DNA from: Anaerolineae bacterium
Lineage (GTDB): Bacteria; Chloroflexota; Anaerolineae; B4-G1
Direction: 5' to 3'
Length of the DNA stretch: 12,695 nt
Assembly: GCA_030612185.1 (NCBI GenBank)
Contig: JAUWOI010000071.1
Location: 1 to 12,695, forward strand
The position numbers and the translations under genes were made by a program. The notes under the pieces are model-generated. The model saw only the letters and a list, made by a program, of their open reading frames with translations, was not told where the DNA came from and ran no database searches. Within the stretch, counting starts at the first letter, position 1. Every line of letters starts with the position of its first letter. Below, piece after piece: positions 5,699-12,468 of this stretch.

Positions 5699-7249
5699 AT
5701 GAGTTATTACAACCACATTACCGATGATCTGGACGTTTTGTTGACCGTCCTGCCGGAGGATATGCGTGCTGCCTTGCAACGCATCGGTCGGCGGGATGAA
5801 TTGCTGGAGGTGATCCTCGATCTGGGGCGCGTTCCTACCGCCCGCTACACCGACGGGGAGGTGGTGTTGCGGGAAACGGAAGTCACTCATGAGGAGATCC
5901 AGTACGTGGTGGGCCGGGTGGGGAAGTTCGACGCCGACAACCGGGCCGGCATCGCTCGCACCCTCCACCGCATTGCCGCCATCCGCAACCGCAAGGGGAA
6001 CATCGTCGGCCTCACCTGCCGGGTGGGCCGTGCCGTATACGGCACCATCGCCATCATCCAGGACGTCATTGAGAGCGGCAAGAGCGTCCTGCTGCTGGGG
6101 CGGCCCGCCGTGGGGAAGACAACGATGTTGCGGGAGGCCGCCCGGGTTCTGGCGGAGAAGAAGCGGGTCGTCGTCGTGGATACCTCCAACGAGATTGGCG
6201 GCGATGGGGACATCCCTCATCCCGCCGTCGGCCGCGCCCGCCGCATGCAGGTGGAGATGCCCTCCCTCCAGCACGAGGTGATGGTCGAGGCGGTGGAGAA
6301 CCACAACCCCGAGGTCATCATCATTGACGAGATCGGGCGGGAACTGGAGGCACTGGCGGCGCGGACCATCGCCGAGCGGGGGGTGCAGTTGATCGCCACC
6401 GCCCACGGCAATACGCTGGACAATCTCCTCCTCAACCCCACCTTGTCTGACCTGGTGGGCGGCGTCGAGAGCGTGACCCTCTCCGACGAGGAGGCACGCC
6501 GCCGGAAGACCCAGAAGACGATTCTGGAGCGGCGTCTCCCGCCCACCTTCGACGAGTTGATCGAGATTCAGGACCGGCAGCGGCTTCTCATCCACCACAG
6601 CGTGGCGGAGTCGGTGGACGCCATGCTTCGTGGTCGGCCGCTGCAGGCGGAACTGCGCTACCGGGACGCCAGCGGGAAGGTCCACACAGAGAGAGCCACC
6701 CCTCCGTCCCTGGAGGAGCGAGAGAGCGGGCGCCCCGGCACTGCGTCTCCCAGCCCCGTGTCGCTGGTGACGAAGGCCCTGGAACTGGAGCCAGTGCGCA
6801 TCCTTCCCTACGGCATCGCTCGCAACCGTCTGGAACGAGCTGCCAAGCGGATGCACGTGCCGATCCACCTGGTGGACGACCTGGGACAGGCCGGAGTGGT
6901 GATCACCACCAAGGGTTTCTACCGCAAGCGACCCCGCTTGATCGTGGACGCGGAGCGGCGGGGGTTGCCTATCTATGTTCTGCGGGCCAATACCGTCGCC
7001 CAGATGGAGGCTTGCCTGAGCGACATCTTCGATTTGGAAGGCCGGTCCTCCGACCCTCTACGCCAGGCGTTGCGTGAGGCGGAGAACGCGATTCGCCAAA
7101 TTCAGGCAGGCGTGCCGGAGGTGACACTCTCTCCTCAAAATGCCTACATCCGCCGCCGCCAGCACGAACTGGCCCGCGCTGCCAATCTAACATCGGAGTC
7201 GCGGGGGAAAGAGTCACATCGCCGAGTGCGCATATATCAGGAGGGGTAA
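5699..7249 (+). CDS. Ycf45-like R3H-domain AAA ATPase (SpoIIIAA-related)
   Basis: A 516-residue protein. The N-terminus ITDDLDVLLTVLPEDMRAAL (7-26) is the conserved opening of the Ycf45 group, which supports the ATG at 5699 despite a weak, distant GGAG (5681-5684). A SpoIIIAA/secretion-ATPase-like P-loop domain follows: Walker A GRPAVGKT (134-141), DTSNEIGGDGD (161-171), Walker B VIIIDE (206-211) and a TAHGNT motif (234-239). A linker at about 335-355 is low-complexity. Residues about 455-514 are an R3H single-strand nucleic-acid-binding domain, with RRRQH (485-489) and SRGKESHRRVRIY (501-513). The family is common in cyanobacteria, plastids, Firmicutes and Chloroflexota; its exact role is unsettled. 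It ends 6 nt before tmk and supplies that gene's Shine-Dalgarno. Confidence 0.92.
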   Translation: MSYYNHITDDLDVLLTVLPEDMRAALQRIGRRDELLEVILDLGRVPTARYTDGEVVLRETEVTHEEIQYVVGRVGKFDADNRAGIARTLHRIAAIRNRKGNIVGLTCRVGRAVYGTIAIIQDVIESGKSVLLLGRPAVGKTTMLREAARVLAEKKRVVVVDTSNEIGGDGDIPHPAVGRARRMQVEMPSLQHEVMVEAVENHNPEVIIIDEIGRELEALAARTIAERGVQLIATAHGNTLDNLLLNPTLSDLVGGVESVTLSDEEARRRKTQKTILERRLPPTFDELIEIQDRQRLLIHHSVAESVDAMLRGRPLQAELRYRDASGKVHTERATPPSLEERESGRPGTASPSPVSLVTKALELEPVRILPYGIARNRLERAAKRMHVPIHLVDDLGQAGVVITTKGFYRKRPRLIVDAERRGLPIYVLRANTVAQMEACLSDIFDLEGRSSDPLRQALREAENAIRQIQAGVPEVTLSPQNAYIRRRQHELARAANLTSESRGKESHRRVRIYQEG

Positions 7250-7255
7250 CCCGCT

Positions 7256-7876
7256 GTGTTCATCACTCTCGAGGGACCCGACGGCAGCGGCAAGACCACA
7301 CAGATCCGTCTGTTGGCGGAGTGGTTGTGCGAGCAGGACTACGAGGTGGTGTTGACCCGTGAGCCGGGCGGCACCGACATCGGCGACCAGATCCGCGTCG
7401 TGCTGCACGATCCGCGCAATACCGCTATGGATGCCCGGACCGAGATCCTGCTCTTCTCCGCCTCCCGTGCCCAACACGTGGCCCAACGCATCCGGCCGGC
7501 GCTGGCAGCCGGTAAGGTTGTCATCAGCGACCGCTACGCCGACAGTACGCTGGCCTACCAGGGATACGGCCGGGGGCTTGACCTGGAGACGCTGCGTACG
7601 ATCACCGCTTTCGCCACCGGTGGGCTCATGCCCGACCTGACGCTATATCTTGACATCACGTCCCAGGAGGGCTTGCAGCGTAGACGATTGGGTGGGGGTG
7701 AGTGGAACCGGTTAGATGCGGAGACGCTGGGATTCCACCAGCGGGTGCGGTCTGGCTACCTGGAACTGGCCGACCTGGAGCCAGAGCGATGGGTGGTGAT
7801 AGACGCCGCCCGCTCAGTGGAGGAGGTGCAAGCCGAAATCAGAAGGCTGGTGAAGGCGAGACTGGATACTGGATGA
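7256..7876 (+). CDS. tmk: Thymidylate kinase
   Basis: A 206-residue dTMP kinase that phosphorylates dTMP to dTDP in the dTTP pathway. Visible motifs are the P-loop GPDGSGKT (7-14), TREPGGTDIGDQIR (34-47), the SDRYADSTLAYQGYGRGL signature (91-108) and a LID with basic residues QRRRLGGGEWNRLD (141-154). The P-loop carries no arginine while the LID does, resembling the E. coli-like class. The GTG start follows AGGAGGGG (7239-7246) at about 9-nt spacing. It lies in one transcription unit with the R3H ATPase and converges on the FmdB-like gene. Confidence 0.97.
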   Translation: MFITLEGPDGSGKTTQIRLLAEWLCEQDYEVVLTREPGGTDIGDQIRVVLHDPRNTAMDARTEILLFSASRAQHVAQRIRPALAAGKVVISDRYADSTLAYQGYGRGLDLETLRTITAFATGGLMPDLTLYLDITSQEGLQRRRLGGGEWNRLDAETLGFHQRVRSGYLELADLEPERWVVIDAARSVEEVQAEIRRLVKARLDTG

Positions 7877-7910
7877 CAAATATCAAGTATCCAATATCGA
7901 GTATCAAGTT
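7861..7910. repeat. Short-period AT-rich repeat across the tmk/fmdB-like convergence
   Basis: Two diverged 14-bp units (tatcaagtatccaa at 7881-7894 and tatcgagtatcaag at 7895-7908) are preceded by ggatact (7864-7870), which pairs with agtatcc (7886-7892). The array spans the tmk stop (7874-7876) and the fmdB-like stop (7904-7906). The 7-bp inverted repeat could form a weak bidirectional hairpin between the convergent genes. There is no T-tract typical of a terminator. Confidence 0.55.
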
Positions 7911-8305
7911 TCCAGCCCGCCGCCGAGGTCTTCGCCGCCCTCGCCCATCAGTTCCGGCATCGTCTTCTCAATCTCTTCCGGGTCCTCGCCAGCCTCCAGC
8001 CGCCCCATGACTTCGTCGAATTCCGGCCCCAGGTCCTCTCCGGTCTCGGCGCTCATTTTACGCATCCAGCGGGCCAGGCTGCGGGGGTCGTTTTCGTCGA
8101 GGTCGGGGAAACTGCTGGGATCGGCCAGGTCATCGAGATGACTTTCCTCGGAGCGGACGATACGGACGCGGGACATCAGGCGGGTGAGATTGGTCCCGCT
8201 GCAATGTGGGCAGGCCGGCGTCCCTTCCCCGGCCTCGGAGAAGGTGCGCCAGAAGATGGATACGCGACGTTTGCAATCGTGACAACGGTACTCGTAGATT
8301 GGCAA
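7904..8305 (-). CDS. FmdB-family zinc-ribbon protein
   Basis: A 133-residue protein beginning MPIYEYRCHDC, the hallmark of the FmdB zinc-ribbon family. Zinc ligands are Cys8, Cys11, Cys32 and Cys35, within the first 40 residues. The remainder is acidic and helical (DLDENDPRSLARWMRKMSAE, EAGEDPEEIEKTMPELMG), ending in a Gly/Glu-rich tail, as in longer actinobacterial and Chloroflexota members. Function is unknown beyond a suggested regulatory role. The start is TTG at 8305, chosen because it begins the conserved motif and follows GGAGG with 5-nt spacing; the 18 codons upstream are repeat-derived. Confidence 0.88.
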   Translation of the reverse strand: MPIYEYRCHDCKRRVSIFWRTFSEAGEGTPACPHCSGTNLTRLMSRVRIVRSEESHLDDLADPSSFPDLDENDPRSLARWMRKMSAETGEDLGPEFDEVMGRLEAGEDPEEIEKTMPELMGEGGEDLGGGLET

Positions 8306-8324
8306 GTTGTCCTCCAATGATGGT

Positions 8325-8425
8325 GGGTTGGTAGATTCGTACATTCGCAGACTGGGCAACCGATTCCCAATCCACCAATTTACCAGTCTACCAACTACCA
8401 GTATACCGATTTATCAATATATCGC
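8325..8425. repeat. Degenerate short-period repeat in the fmdB-like/gmk divergent gap
   Basis: The divergent gap is dominated by loose 7-9 bp repeats built on tacca/taccag (for example 8373-8407) and includes the 13-mer attcgtacattcg (8335-8347), the reverse complement of 11-23. AT-rich compared with the flanking genes. The promoters of both genes must lie in this repetitive DNA. Confidence 0.5.
8379..8407 (+). promoter_or_regulatory. Possible gmk promoter
   Basis: TTTACC (8379-8384) and TATACC (8402-8407) are spaced by 17 bp, each matching four of six consensus bases. The repeat-rich, AT-rich background makes chance matches likely, so this is tentative. Confidence 0.3.
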
Positions 8426-8427
8426 AA
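8400..8427 (-). promoter_or_regulatory. Possible promoter of the fmdB-like gene
   Basis: On the minus strand TTGCGA (8422-8427) lies 16 bp before TATACT (8400-8405, five of six -10 matches). It would give a leader of roughly 90 nt before the TTG start. It overlaps the candidate gmk promoter on the other strand, so the two could compete for polymerase. Confidence 0.42.
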
Positions 8428-8440
8428 GTGGGAGTAACCT

Positions 8441-9061
8441 GTGGAAGAACGCAACCTGTACGGCTTCAAGACCCCATCCTTACTCATCGTCATCTCTGGC
8501 CCCTCCGGCGTGGGGAAGGACACACTGTTGGAACGGATGAGGAAACGAGGCTGCCCGATGCACTTCGTCGTCACCGCCACCGACCGTCCCCCACGCCCCG
8601 GCGAGGCCCACGGCGTGGATTATTTCTTCCTCGCCACCGAGGAATTTACCAGGATGATCGAACAGGACGCACTCCTGGAGCACGCTGTGGTCTACGGCCA
8701 GCACAAGGGTATCCCAAGGCAGCATGTGCAGGATGCGCTGGCATCTGGAAAGGACGTCATCATGCGTATTGACGTACAGGGGGCGGCCACCATCCGTCGC
8801 CTGGTGCCGGAGGCCGTGTTGATTTTCCTGGCCGCTTCCTCGGAGAAGGAACTGGAGCAACGGCTGCTCGCCAGGGGAGGCGATACATCCGAGCAACTCC
8901 AGAAACGCATCGCCACCGCCCGCGAGGAAATGAGGTGCTTGCCTGAGTTCGACTACGTCGTCGTCAACCGTGACGGAGAACTGGACCAGGCGGTGGACGA
9001 TGTGCTCGCGATCATCAAGGCCGAGCATCGCCGCGTCGAGCCGCGGGTAGTCAAGTTATGA
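8441..9061 (+). CDS. gmk: Guanylate kinase (plant-organellar-like type)
   Basis: A 206-residue GMP kinase, phosphorylating GMP to GDP. It has the P-loop GPSGVGKD (20-27), TATDRPPRPGEAHGVDYFF (45-63), LLEHAVVYGQHKGIPRQHV (78-96), RIDVQGAATIR (109-119) and a LID/helix RIATAREEMRCLPEFDYVVV (156-175). In most bacterial enzymes the second block reads like GNYYGTPR, with a GMP-contacting Tyr, and the P-loop ends in GS or GT. Here HKGIPR and GKDT instead recall plant organellar guanylate kinases (memory-based comparison). GTG start with GGGAG (8430-8434) 6 nt upstream. Single-gene unit, convergent with the CAP gene. Confidence 0.93.
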   Translation: MEERNLYGFKTPSLLIVISGPSGVGKDTLLERMRKRGCPMHFVVTATDRPPRPGEAHGVDYFFLATEEFTRMIEQDALLEHAVVYGQHKGIPRQHVQDALASGKDVIMRIDVQGAATIRRLVPEAVLIFLAASSEKELEQRLLARGGDTSEQLQKRIATAREEMRCLPEFDYVVVNRDGELDQAVDDVLAIIKAEHRRVEPRVVKL

Positions 9062-9097
9062 GCAGGCAAGCCCCTCCTGCAAAGGGCTATCATCGCG

Positions 9098-10063
9098 CTA
9101 TGATGTCTTAGGCCGCCCAAAGACCGCGATGAAGTAATAGTCGCCCTGTCCGGTGGGCACGACGGCGACCCCGATCTCCGTGACCCAGGTGCTGAGCAGG
9201 GTACTCCGGTGCGGGTCGTTGGGAGGTGTCTCGTCCATCCACCAGGCCACGGCCTCCTGAGGTGAGGAACTAGACACGATGACTTCCGACGCCTCGGCAA
9301 CGTCGTATCCAACGCGCAGGATGCGAGTCGTGACGTCCGAGCCGTCGGAACCGGTATGGCTGCACTCTCCGCGCTGCTGGCAATCCTGGCCGTGAAGTTG
9401 GGCCGCCAGTTCCAGCGTTTCGTTGTACGTGTATGGTGGGAGGCCGTGCTCGGCCCGCGCCGAGTTGATGAGTTGGAAGACCTCTGTGGGCCACGTCTCA
9501 ATGCTGGTGGGCGGTGGCTCGGCCTGTGTCGTGGGTGTCGCGGGCGGCGGTTCGATCTGCTCCGCGTTATAGGCGGTGACCAGTTCGCCAAAGACCCAGC
9601 CTGGCGCGTCGTTGTACAGGAGCTGCCACCAATCGCCGGCACGGCCGGTCACCTCGGCCTGAGCGCTGGGGTCGAGATAACCCAGGCGCGTGTAGGTGAC
9701 GCCCGGCCCTTCGCGGACATTCACCCCATCAGCGCCAGCCACGATATGCGGCGTAGGTGGGATTGCCGTCGAGGGAATCGGGGAGGGCTCCGGTGTGGCC
9801 GTCGGCAACGGCATATCAGTGGGGGCAGGGACGGCGGGCATCGTTGGCGACGGCAGCGAGGTGGTGGTCGGCACGATGGTCGCCTGTGGCGAAGTGCCTG
9901 ACATCATGACCGGCGATGGAGTGCCCTCAGGTTGCTCGCTCCCCTCGGTCCACGTAAAGCCATACCAGACGAGCCAAATGCCCAGCCCCATCAGGAGGAG
10001 CCATCCCACGACGAGCAATATGGTACGGCCCGGGCTGCGCCGAGGATACAAATCCATGTTCAT
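9098..10063 (-). CDS. Membrane-anchored SH3b-CAP (SCP/PR1-like) domain protein
   Basis: A 321-residue envelope protein. It has a positively charged N-terminus (YPRRSPGRT), one membrane helix (about 14-36), a Pro/Thr/Ser linker (45-105), a bacterial SH3 domain (107-167: DGVNVREGPGVTYTRLGYL, DWWQLLYNDAPGWVFGELV), a second Pro-rich linker (172-190) and a CAP domain (193-317). The CAP domain shows His224, Cys228/Cys234, SHTGSDGSDVTTRIL with His236, Glu260, His285 in PNDPHRSTLLS, and the final YYFIAVFGRP strand. SH3b domains commonly bind cell-wall peptides; the CAP role here is unknown. Start ATG 10063 behind GGAGG at 7-nt spacing; the upstream open frame is the UTR. Confidence 0.92.
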   Translation of the reverse strand: MNMDLYPRRSPGRTILLVVGWLLLMGLGIWLVWYGFTWTEGSEQPEGTPSPVMMSGTSPQATIVPTTTSLPSPTMPAVPAPTDMPLPTATPEPSPIPSTAIPPTPHIVAGADGVNVREGPGVTYTRLGYLDPSAQAEVTGRAGDWWQLLYNDAPGWVFGELVTAYNAEQIEPPPATPTTQAEPPPTSIETWPTEVFQLINSARAEHGLPPYTYNETLELAAQLHGQDCQQRGECSHTGSDGSDVTTRILRVGYDVAEASEVIVSSSSPQEAVAWWMDETPPNDPHRSTLLSTWVTEIGVAVVPTGQGDYYFIAVFGRPKTS

Positions 10064-10095
10064 TGATGATCCTCCTGTTTGGACATTTCCTCGTG

Positions 10096-10115
10096 CCACC
10101 GGTGTTGTCCGGTGG
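10096..10115 (-). promoter_or_regulatory. Leader hairpin of the CAP-protein mRNA
   Basis: CCACCGG and CCGGTGG make a perfect 7-bp stem around a 6-nt loop, inside the roughly 90-nt leader between the promoter and the ATG at 10063. The Shine-Dalgarno (10071-10075) lies outside the stem, so it is not directly sequestered. Possible mRNA-stabilising element. Confidence 0.45.
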
Positions 10116-10160
10116 GAAAGCCCTCCGACACAGGGGTTTCTCAAGTACGCTGATATGCTG

Positions 10161-10189
10161 AGTATAGTCCAATCTTGCGCGAAAGTCAA
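10161..10189 (-). promoter_or_regulatory. Sigma70-type promoter of the CAP-protein gene
   Basis: On the minus strand TTGACT (10184-10189, five of six) and TATACT (10161-10166, five of six) are separated by exactly 17 bp, one of the best promoter matches in the window. Transcription is expected to start near 10154. Confidence 0.72.
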
Positions 10190-10218
10190 TACTCTTTTGG
10201 CTCTTTGGGATTTCGAGT

Positions 10219-10322
10219 GGTGAGACCCTAAGGGTTTTGCCCAAGATCGTGTAAACACCATTTTTCGCTAGCGTAACGGCTCTTTTTGCCAGATTTTGCA
10301 CGAAAACCCTTAGGGTCTGGTG
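10219..10322. mobile_element. MITE-like 96-bp inverted-repeat element
   Basis: Perfect 16-bp terminal inverted repeats, AGACCCTAAGGGTTTT (10223-10238) and AAAACCCTTAGGGTCT (10303-10318), enclose a 64-nt non-coding centre. The centre includes the palindrome cgctagcg (10266-10273). The element is directly flanked by GGTG on both sides (10219-10222 and 10319-10322), as expected for a 4-bp target duplication. It encodes no protein. Alternatives are a long-stem structured RNA or an operator made of two near-palindromic 11-mers. Copy number elsewhere in the genome would decide. Confidence 0.55.
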
Positions 10323-10435
10323 ACTGACCACGCGAAATCCTGGAGACCCACTTTTTTGCACCAGCGCCGCGAATCCAACAAAAACTGCCAGAACCGCGCA
10401 GGTCGGTCCGGTCGGTTCGCCGCTCACGCGCCGAC

Positions 10436-10464
10436 TTGCGCGGGCGGGTGGGGCGGGGTACAAT
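10436..10464 (+). promoter_or_regulatory. Probable promoter of the DUF951/GT28 unit
   Basis: TTGCGC (10436-10441) and TACAAT (10459-10464) are spaced by 17 bp. The -10 box matches five of six positions and stands out in very GC-rich surroundings; the -35 box is weak. It predicts a start near 10471, about 35 nt before the TTG start codon. Confidence 0.55.
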
Positions 10465-10505
10465 TGAGCACCAGGCGGGCTATCAGGACAAAGGGGGGGC
10501 GTTCA

Positions 10506-10721
10506 TTGCGTCAAGTACCACTTGAGATACACGTCGGCGACAGGGTGCGCATGCGCAAGCCTCACCCCTGCGGGGGATACGAATGGGAGGTGACCAGGAC
10601 GGGCGCTGATATCGGCATGCGCTGCCTGACCTGTGGGCGGAGGGTCATGCTCCCGCGCAGCAAGTTTGAGAAGCGCGTTAAGGCGATACTGGGCGCGGTA
10701 GACAGTGAACCGGCGCGCTAG
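10506..10721 (+). CDS. DUF951 family protein
   Basis: A 71-residue protein with the whole DUF951 pattern: LEIHVGDRVRMRKPHPCGGY (6-25), WEVTRTGADIGMRCLTCGRR (27-46), then LPRSKFEKRVKAIL (49-62). Three cysteines (CGG and CLTCG) suggest metal or nucleic-acid binding, but the function is not known. The TTG start is chosen because the conserved domain begins seven codons later and a G7 run (10493-10499) serves as Shine-Dalgarno about 6 nt upstream; the upstream open frame shows no conservation. The gene's end overlaps the GT28 start by 17 nt. Confidence 0.88.
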   Translation: MRQVPLEIHVGDRVRMRKPHPCGGYEWEVTRTGADIGMRCLTCGRRVMLPRSKFEKRVKAILGAVDSEPAR

Positions 10722-11853
10722 GCGGATACTCCTCGTATTCTCCGACACGGGTGGTGGACATCGCAGCGCGGCGCAAGCGGTAGCGGAGGCGCTGCGAGAA
10801 CTCCACGGTGAAGCAGTCCACATCGAACTGGTGGACGCGCTGGCCGATTACGCCCCCTGGCCCCTCCGTGACCTGCCACGGTTCTACCCACAAATGGTCA
10901 GATTGAAAGGCTGGCCCTGGGCGGTCGGCTGGCATCTCTCTGATGGGCAGCAACCGGTCACGGCGGTGATGAGAGGATGGTGGCCTGTGGTGCATGCGTC
11001 CACGGCCCGTCTTCTGCGCGACCATCTTGCCGATGCCATCATCTGCTGCCACCCAATCCTGAACTATCCTATCCTGCGCGCTCTAAACGAGTCAGGGGCA
11101 ACGACACCTCTCATCACCCTGGTGACCGATCTGATTGCTGCCCATACCTTCTGGTTCGTGCCGGGGGAGTACCGCTGCCTCGTGCCGACGGAAAGTGCCC
11201 GCTGGCGGGCCCAGGCCTGTGGACTGCCCGCAGAGCGTATCCTGGTGACCGGCCTTCCGGTGAGCCCGCGCTTCGTCGCAACTGCGGGGGAGGATAGACT
11301 CGCGGTGCGGGAACGGCTGGGACTGGAGTCCGACCTGCCGGTACTGCTCCTGGTGGGCGGGGCAGAGGGTATGGGATCGTTGTATCGCCTGTGCAGAGCG
11401 GTAGCAGGTAGCGGCGTGCAGGCCCAGTTGGTGATGGTCGCAGGGCGCAACGATGAACTACGGGCCAGGCTGGCCGCTGAGAAGTGGCCACTGCCGGTGC
11501 GGGTGGAGGGCTTTTTGTCTAACATGCAGGAGTGGATGCGGGCGGCGGACCTGCTGGTGACCAAGGCCGGCCCCAGTACCGTCAGCGAGGCGCTGGTGAT
11601 GGGACTGCCGGTCGTGTTGAGCGGCGCACTGCCGGGCCAGGAGCGGCCCAACGTGGACTACGTCGTGCAAGCCGGTGCTGGAGTCTGGGCGCCGACACCT
11701 GGACGGGTGGCGGCGGCGGTGCGAGAATTGTTGTCCCCTGGCAACCCACGGCTAGCGCAGATGGCCGCCCGTGCCCGGGCCCTGGCCCAACCCGATGCTG
11801 CTTGGCGCGTGGCCGAGGTCGTGTGGGCTGCTGCAGGCGGCGAGTTGGCTTGA
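10705..11853 (+). CDS. GT28-family glycosyltransferase (MGDG synthase/UgtP-like)
   Basis: A 382-residue protein with the GT-B fold. The N-terminal ILLVFSDTGGGHRSAAQAVA (8-27) is the MGDG-synthase opening, CCHPILNYPILRAL (114-127) and ITLVTDLIAAHTFWF (137-151) are middle landmarks. The C-terminal nucleotide-sugar site is TKAGPSTVSEALVMGLPVVL (286-305), followed by GQERPN (311-316). B. subtilis UgtP has about the same length and architecture. The expected reaction is transfer of glucose or galactose from UDP-sugar to diacylglycerol at the inner membrane face, giving glycolipid; the sugar cannot be told. The GTG start overlaps DUF951 and no good Shine-Dalgarno is seen, so coupling is likely. Confidence 0.9.
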   Translation: MNRRARRILLVFSDTGGGHRSAAQAVAEALRELHGEAVHIELVDALADYAPWPLRDLPRFYPQMVRLKGWPWAVGWHLSDGQQPVTAVMRGWWPVVHASTARLLRDHLADAIICCHPILNYPILRALNESGATTPLITLVTDLIAAHTFWFVPGEYRCLVPTESARWRAQACGLPAERILVTGLPVSPRFVATAGEDRLAVRERLGLESDLPVLLLVGGAEGMGSLYRLCRAVAGSGVQAQLVMVAGRNDELRARLAAEKWPLPVRVEGFLSNMQEWMRAADLLVTKAGPSTVSEALVMGLPVVLSGALPGQERPNVDYVVQAGAGVWAPTPGRVAAAVRELLSPGNPRLAQMAARARALAQPDAAWRVAEVVWAAAGGELA

Positions 11854-11873
11854 CAGCCGATTTGTGCTACAAT
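11845..11873 (+). promoter_or_regulatory. Promoter of the small membrane protein gene
   Basis: TTGGCT (11845-11850) and TACAAT (11868-11873) are spaced by 17 bp, and the pair straddles the GT28 stop codon. A perfect TTGACA at 11850-11855 lies only 12 bp from the same -10 box, so it is too close to be used with it. Confidence 0.55.
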
Positions 11874-11901
11874 CTCATCATTACGTCATAGGAGGCAATT
11901 C

Positions 11902-12318
11902 ATGGAAAAGAAGTTCAAAGTCCTGCGTATCATCGGCACCGTCTGGAAGATTCTGGCCTGGATCGTGCTCATCGTCGGTGTCCTCTCCTCTATCGGTGTG
12001 CTGTTGATGAGCATCTTCGGTGGCGGGATGCTGAGTCAACTCGGCCAGGAGTATGGCGAGTTGGTATGGGCATCGTGGGCCTTCGGGCTGGCGGGAGGTA
12101 TTGTCGGGTTTATCGTCTCGCTGGTCGCCACTATCATCAACTTCCTGCTGCTGTACGCCGTCGGCGAACTCATCTACCTGCTGCTCGCCATCGAGGAGAA
12201 CACACGCCAGGCGCAGTGGGCACAGGCGCGCCCTGCACCTCAGGCCTATCCCGCTGCCCCGCCGACCTATCCCCCTCCTCCCCCTCCTCCCCCTCCCGCA
12301 CCGCAGTCTGGCCAATAG
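11902..12318 (+). CDS. Small membrane protein with polyproline tail
   Basis: A 138-residue protein, family not recognised. Hydrophobic segments lie at about 10-38 and 56-97 (the second long enough for two helices), joined by a Gly-rich turn (IFGGGMLSQLG). A short charged helix AIEENTRQAQWAQ follows, then an Ala/Pro/Tyr tail containing nine consecutive prolines (YPPPPPPPPPAPQSG). The tail is encoded by a ccccctcct-type repeat (about 12270-12297), which could vary in length. ATG has AGGAGG (11890-11895) at 6-nt spacing. The tail may bind SH3/WW-like or cytoskeletal partners, but that is a guess. Confidence 0.85.
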   Translation: MEKKFKVLRIIGTVWKILAWIVLIVGVLSSIGVLLMSIFGGGMLSQLGQEYGELVWASWAFGLAGGIVGFIVSLVATIINFLLLYAVGELIYLLLAIEENTRQAQWAQARPAPQAYPAAPPTYPPPPPPPPPAPQSGQ

Positions 12319-12385
12319 GACAGGAGACCGGCCTCCAGGCGACAGCGTTACGGAGGGAACCGCCGGGGATGGTACTAACATCCTA

Positions 12386-12414
12386 TGGAGACGGCGGTCA
12401 AATGATGGTAATAT
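12386..12414 (+). promoter_or_regulatory. Possible promoter of the final exported-protein gene
   Basis: TGGAGA (12386-12391) and TAATAT (12409-12414) are spaced by 17 bp, each matching four of six consensus bases. This lies in the 150-bp gap after the small membrane protein, which otherwise shows nothing recognisable. Confidence 0.35.
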
Positions 12415-12468
12415 AGAATACCTGGGAGGCGATCTCGCGCTTCCACTCACTCAAAATGGAGGGAAACC

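Noticed and set aside
5657..6868. 403-codon minus-strand open frame opposite the R3H ATPase
   Set aside because: His/Gly/Asp-rich shadow typical of the antisense frame of a GC-rich gene. The plus strand has Walker motifs and an R3H domain.
9062..9097. Bidirectional terminator between gmk and the CAP gene
   Set aside because: Only 5-bp stems (GCAGG/CCTGC and atcat/atgat) and no T-tract on either strand.
10223..10318. Riboswitch in the DUF951 leader
   Set aside because: The structure lies upstream of the predicted DUF951 promoter (10436-10464), and I recognise no riboswitch consensus in it.
10320..10505. Longer DUF951 reading frame from ATG-like start near 10320
   Set aside because: The extra 62 codons show no DUF951 homology, run through the promoter, and a well-placed G-rich ribosome site precedes the TTG at 10506.
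11850..11873. Perfect TTGACA paired with TACAAT as a promoter
   Set aside because: The spacer is only 12 bp. TTGGCT at 11845-11850 gives the normal 17 bp.
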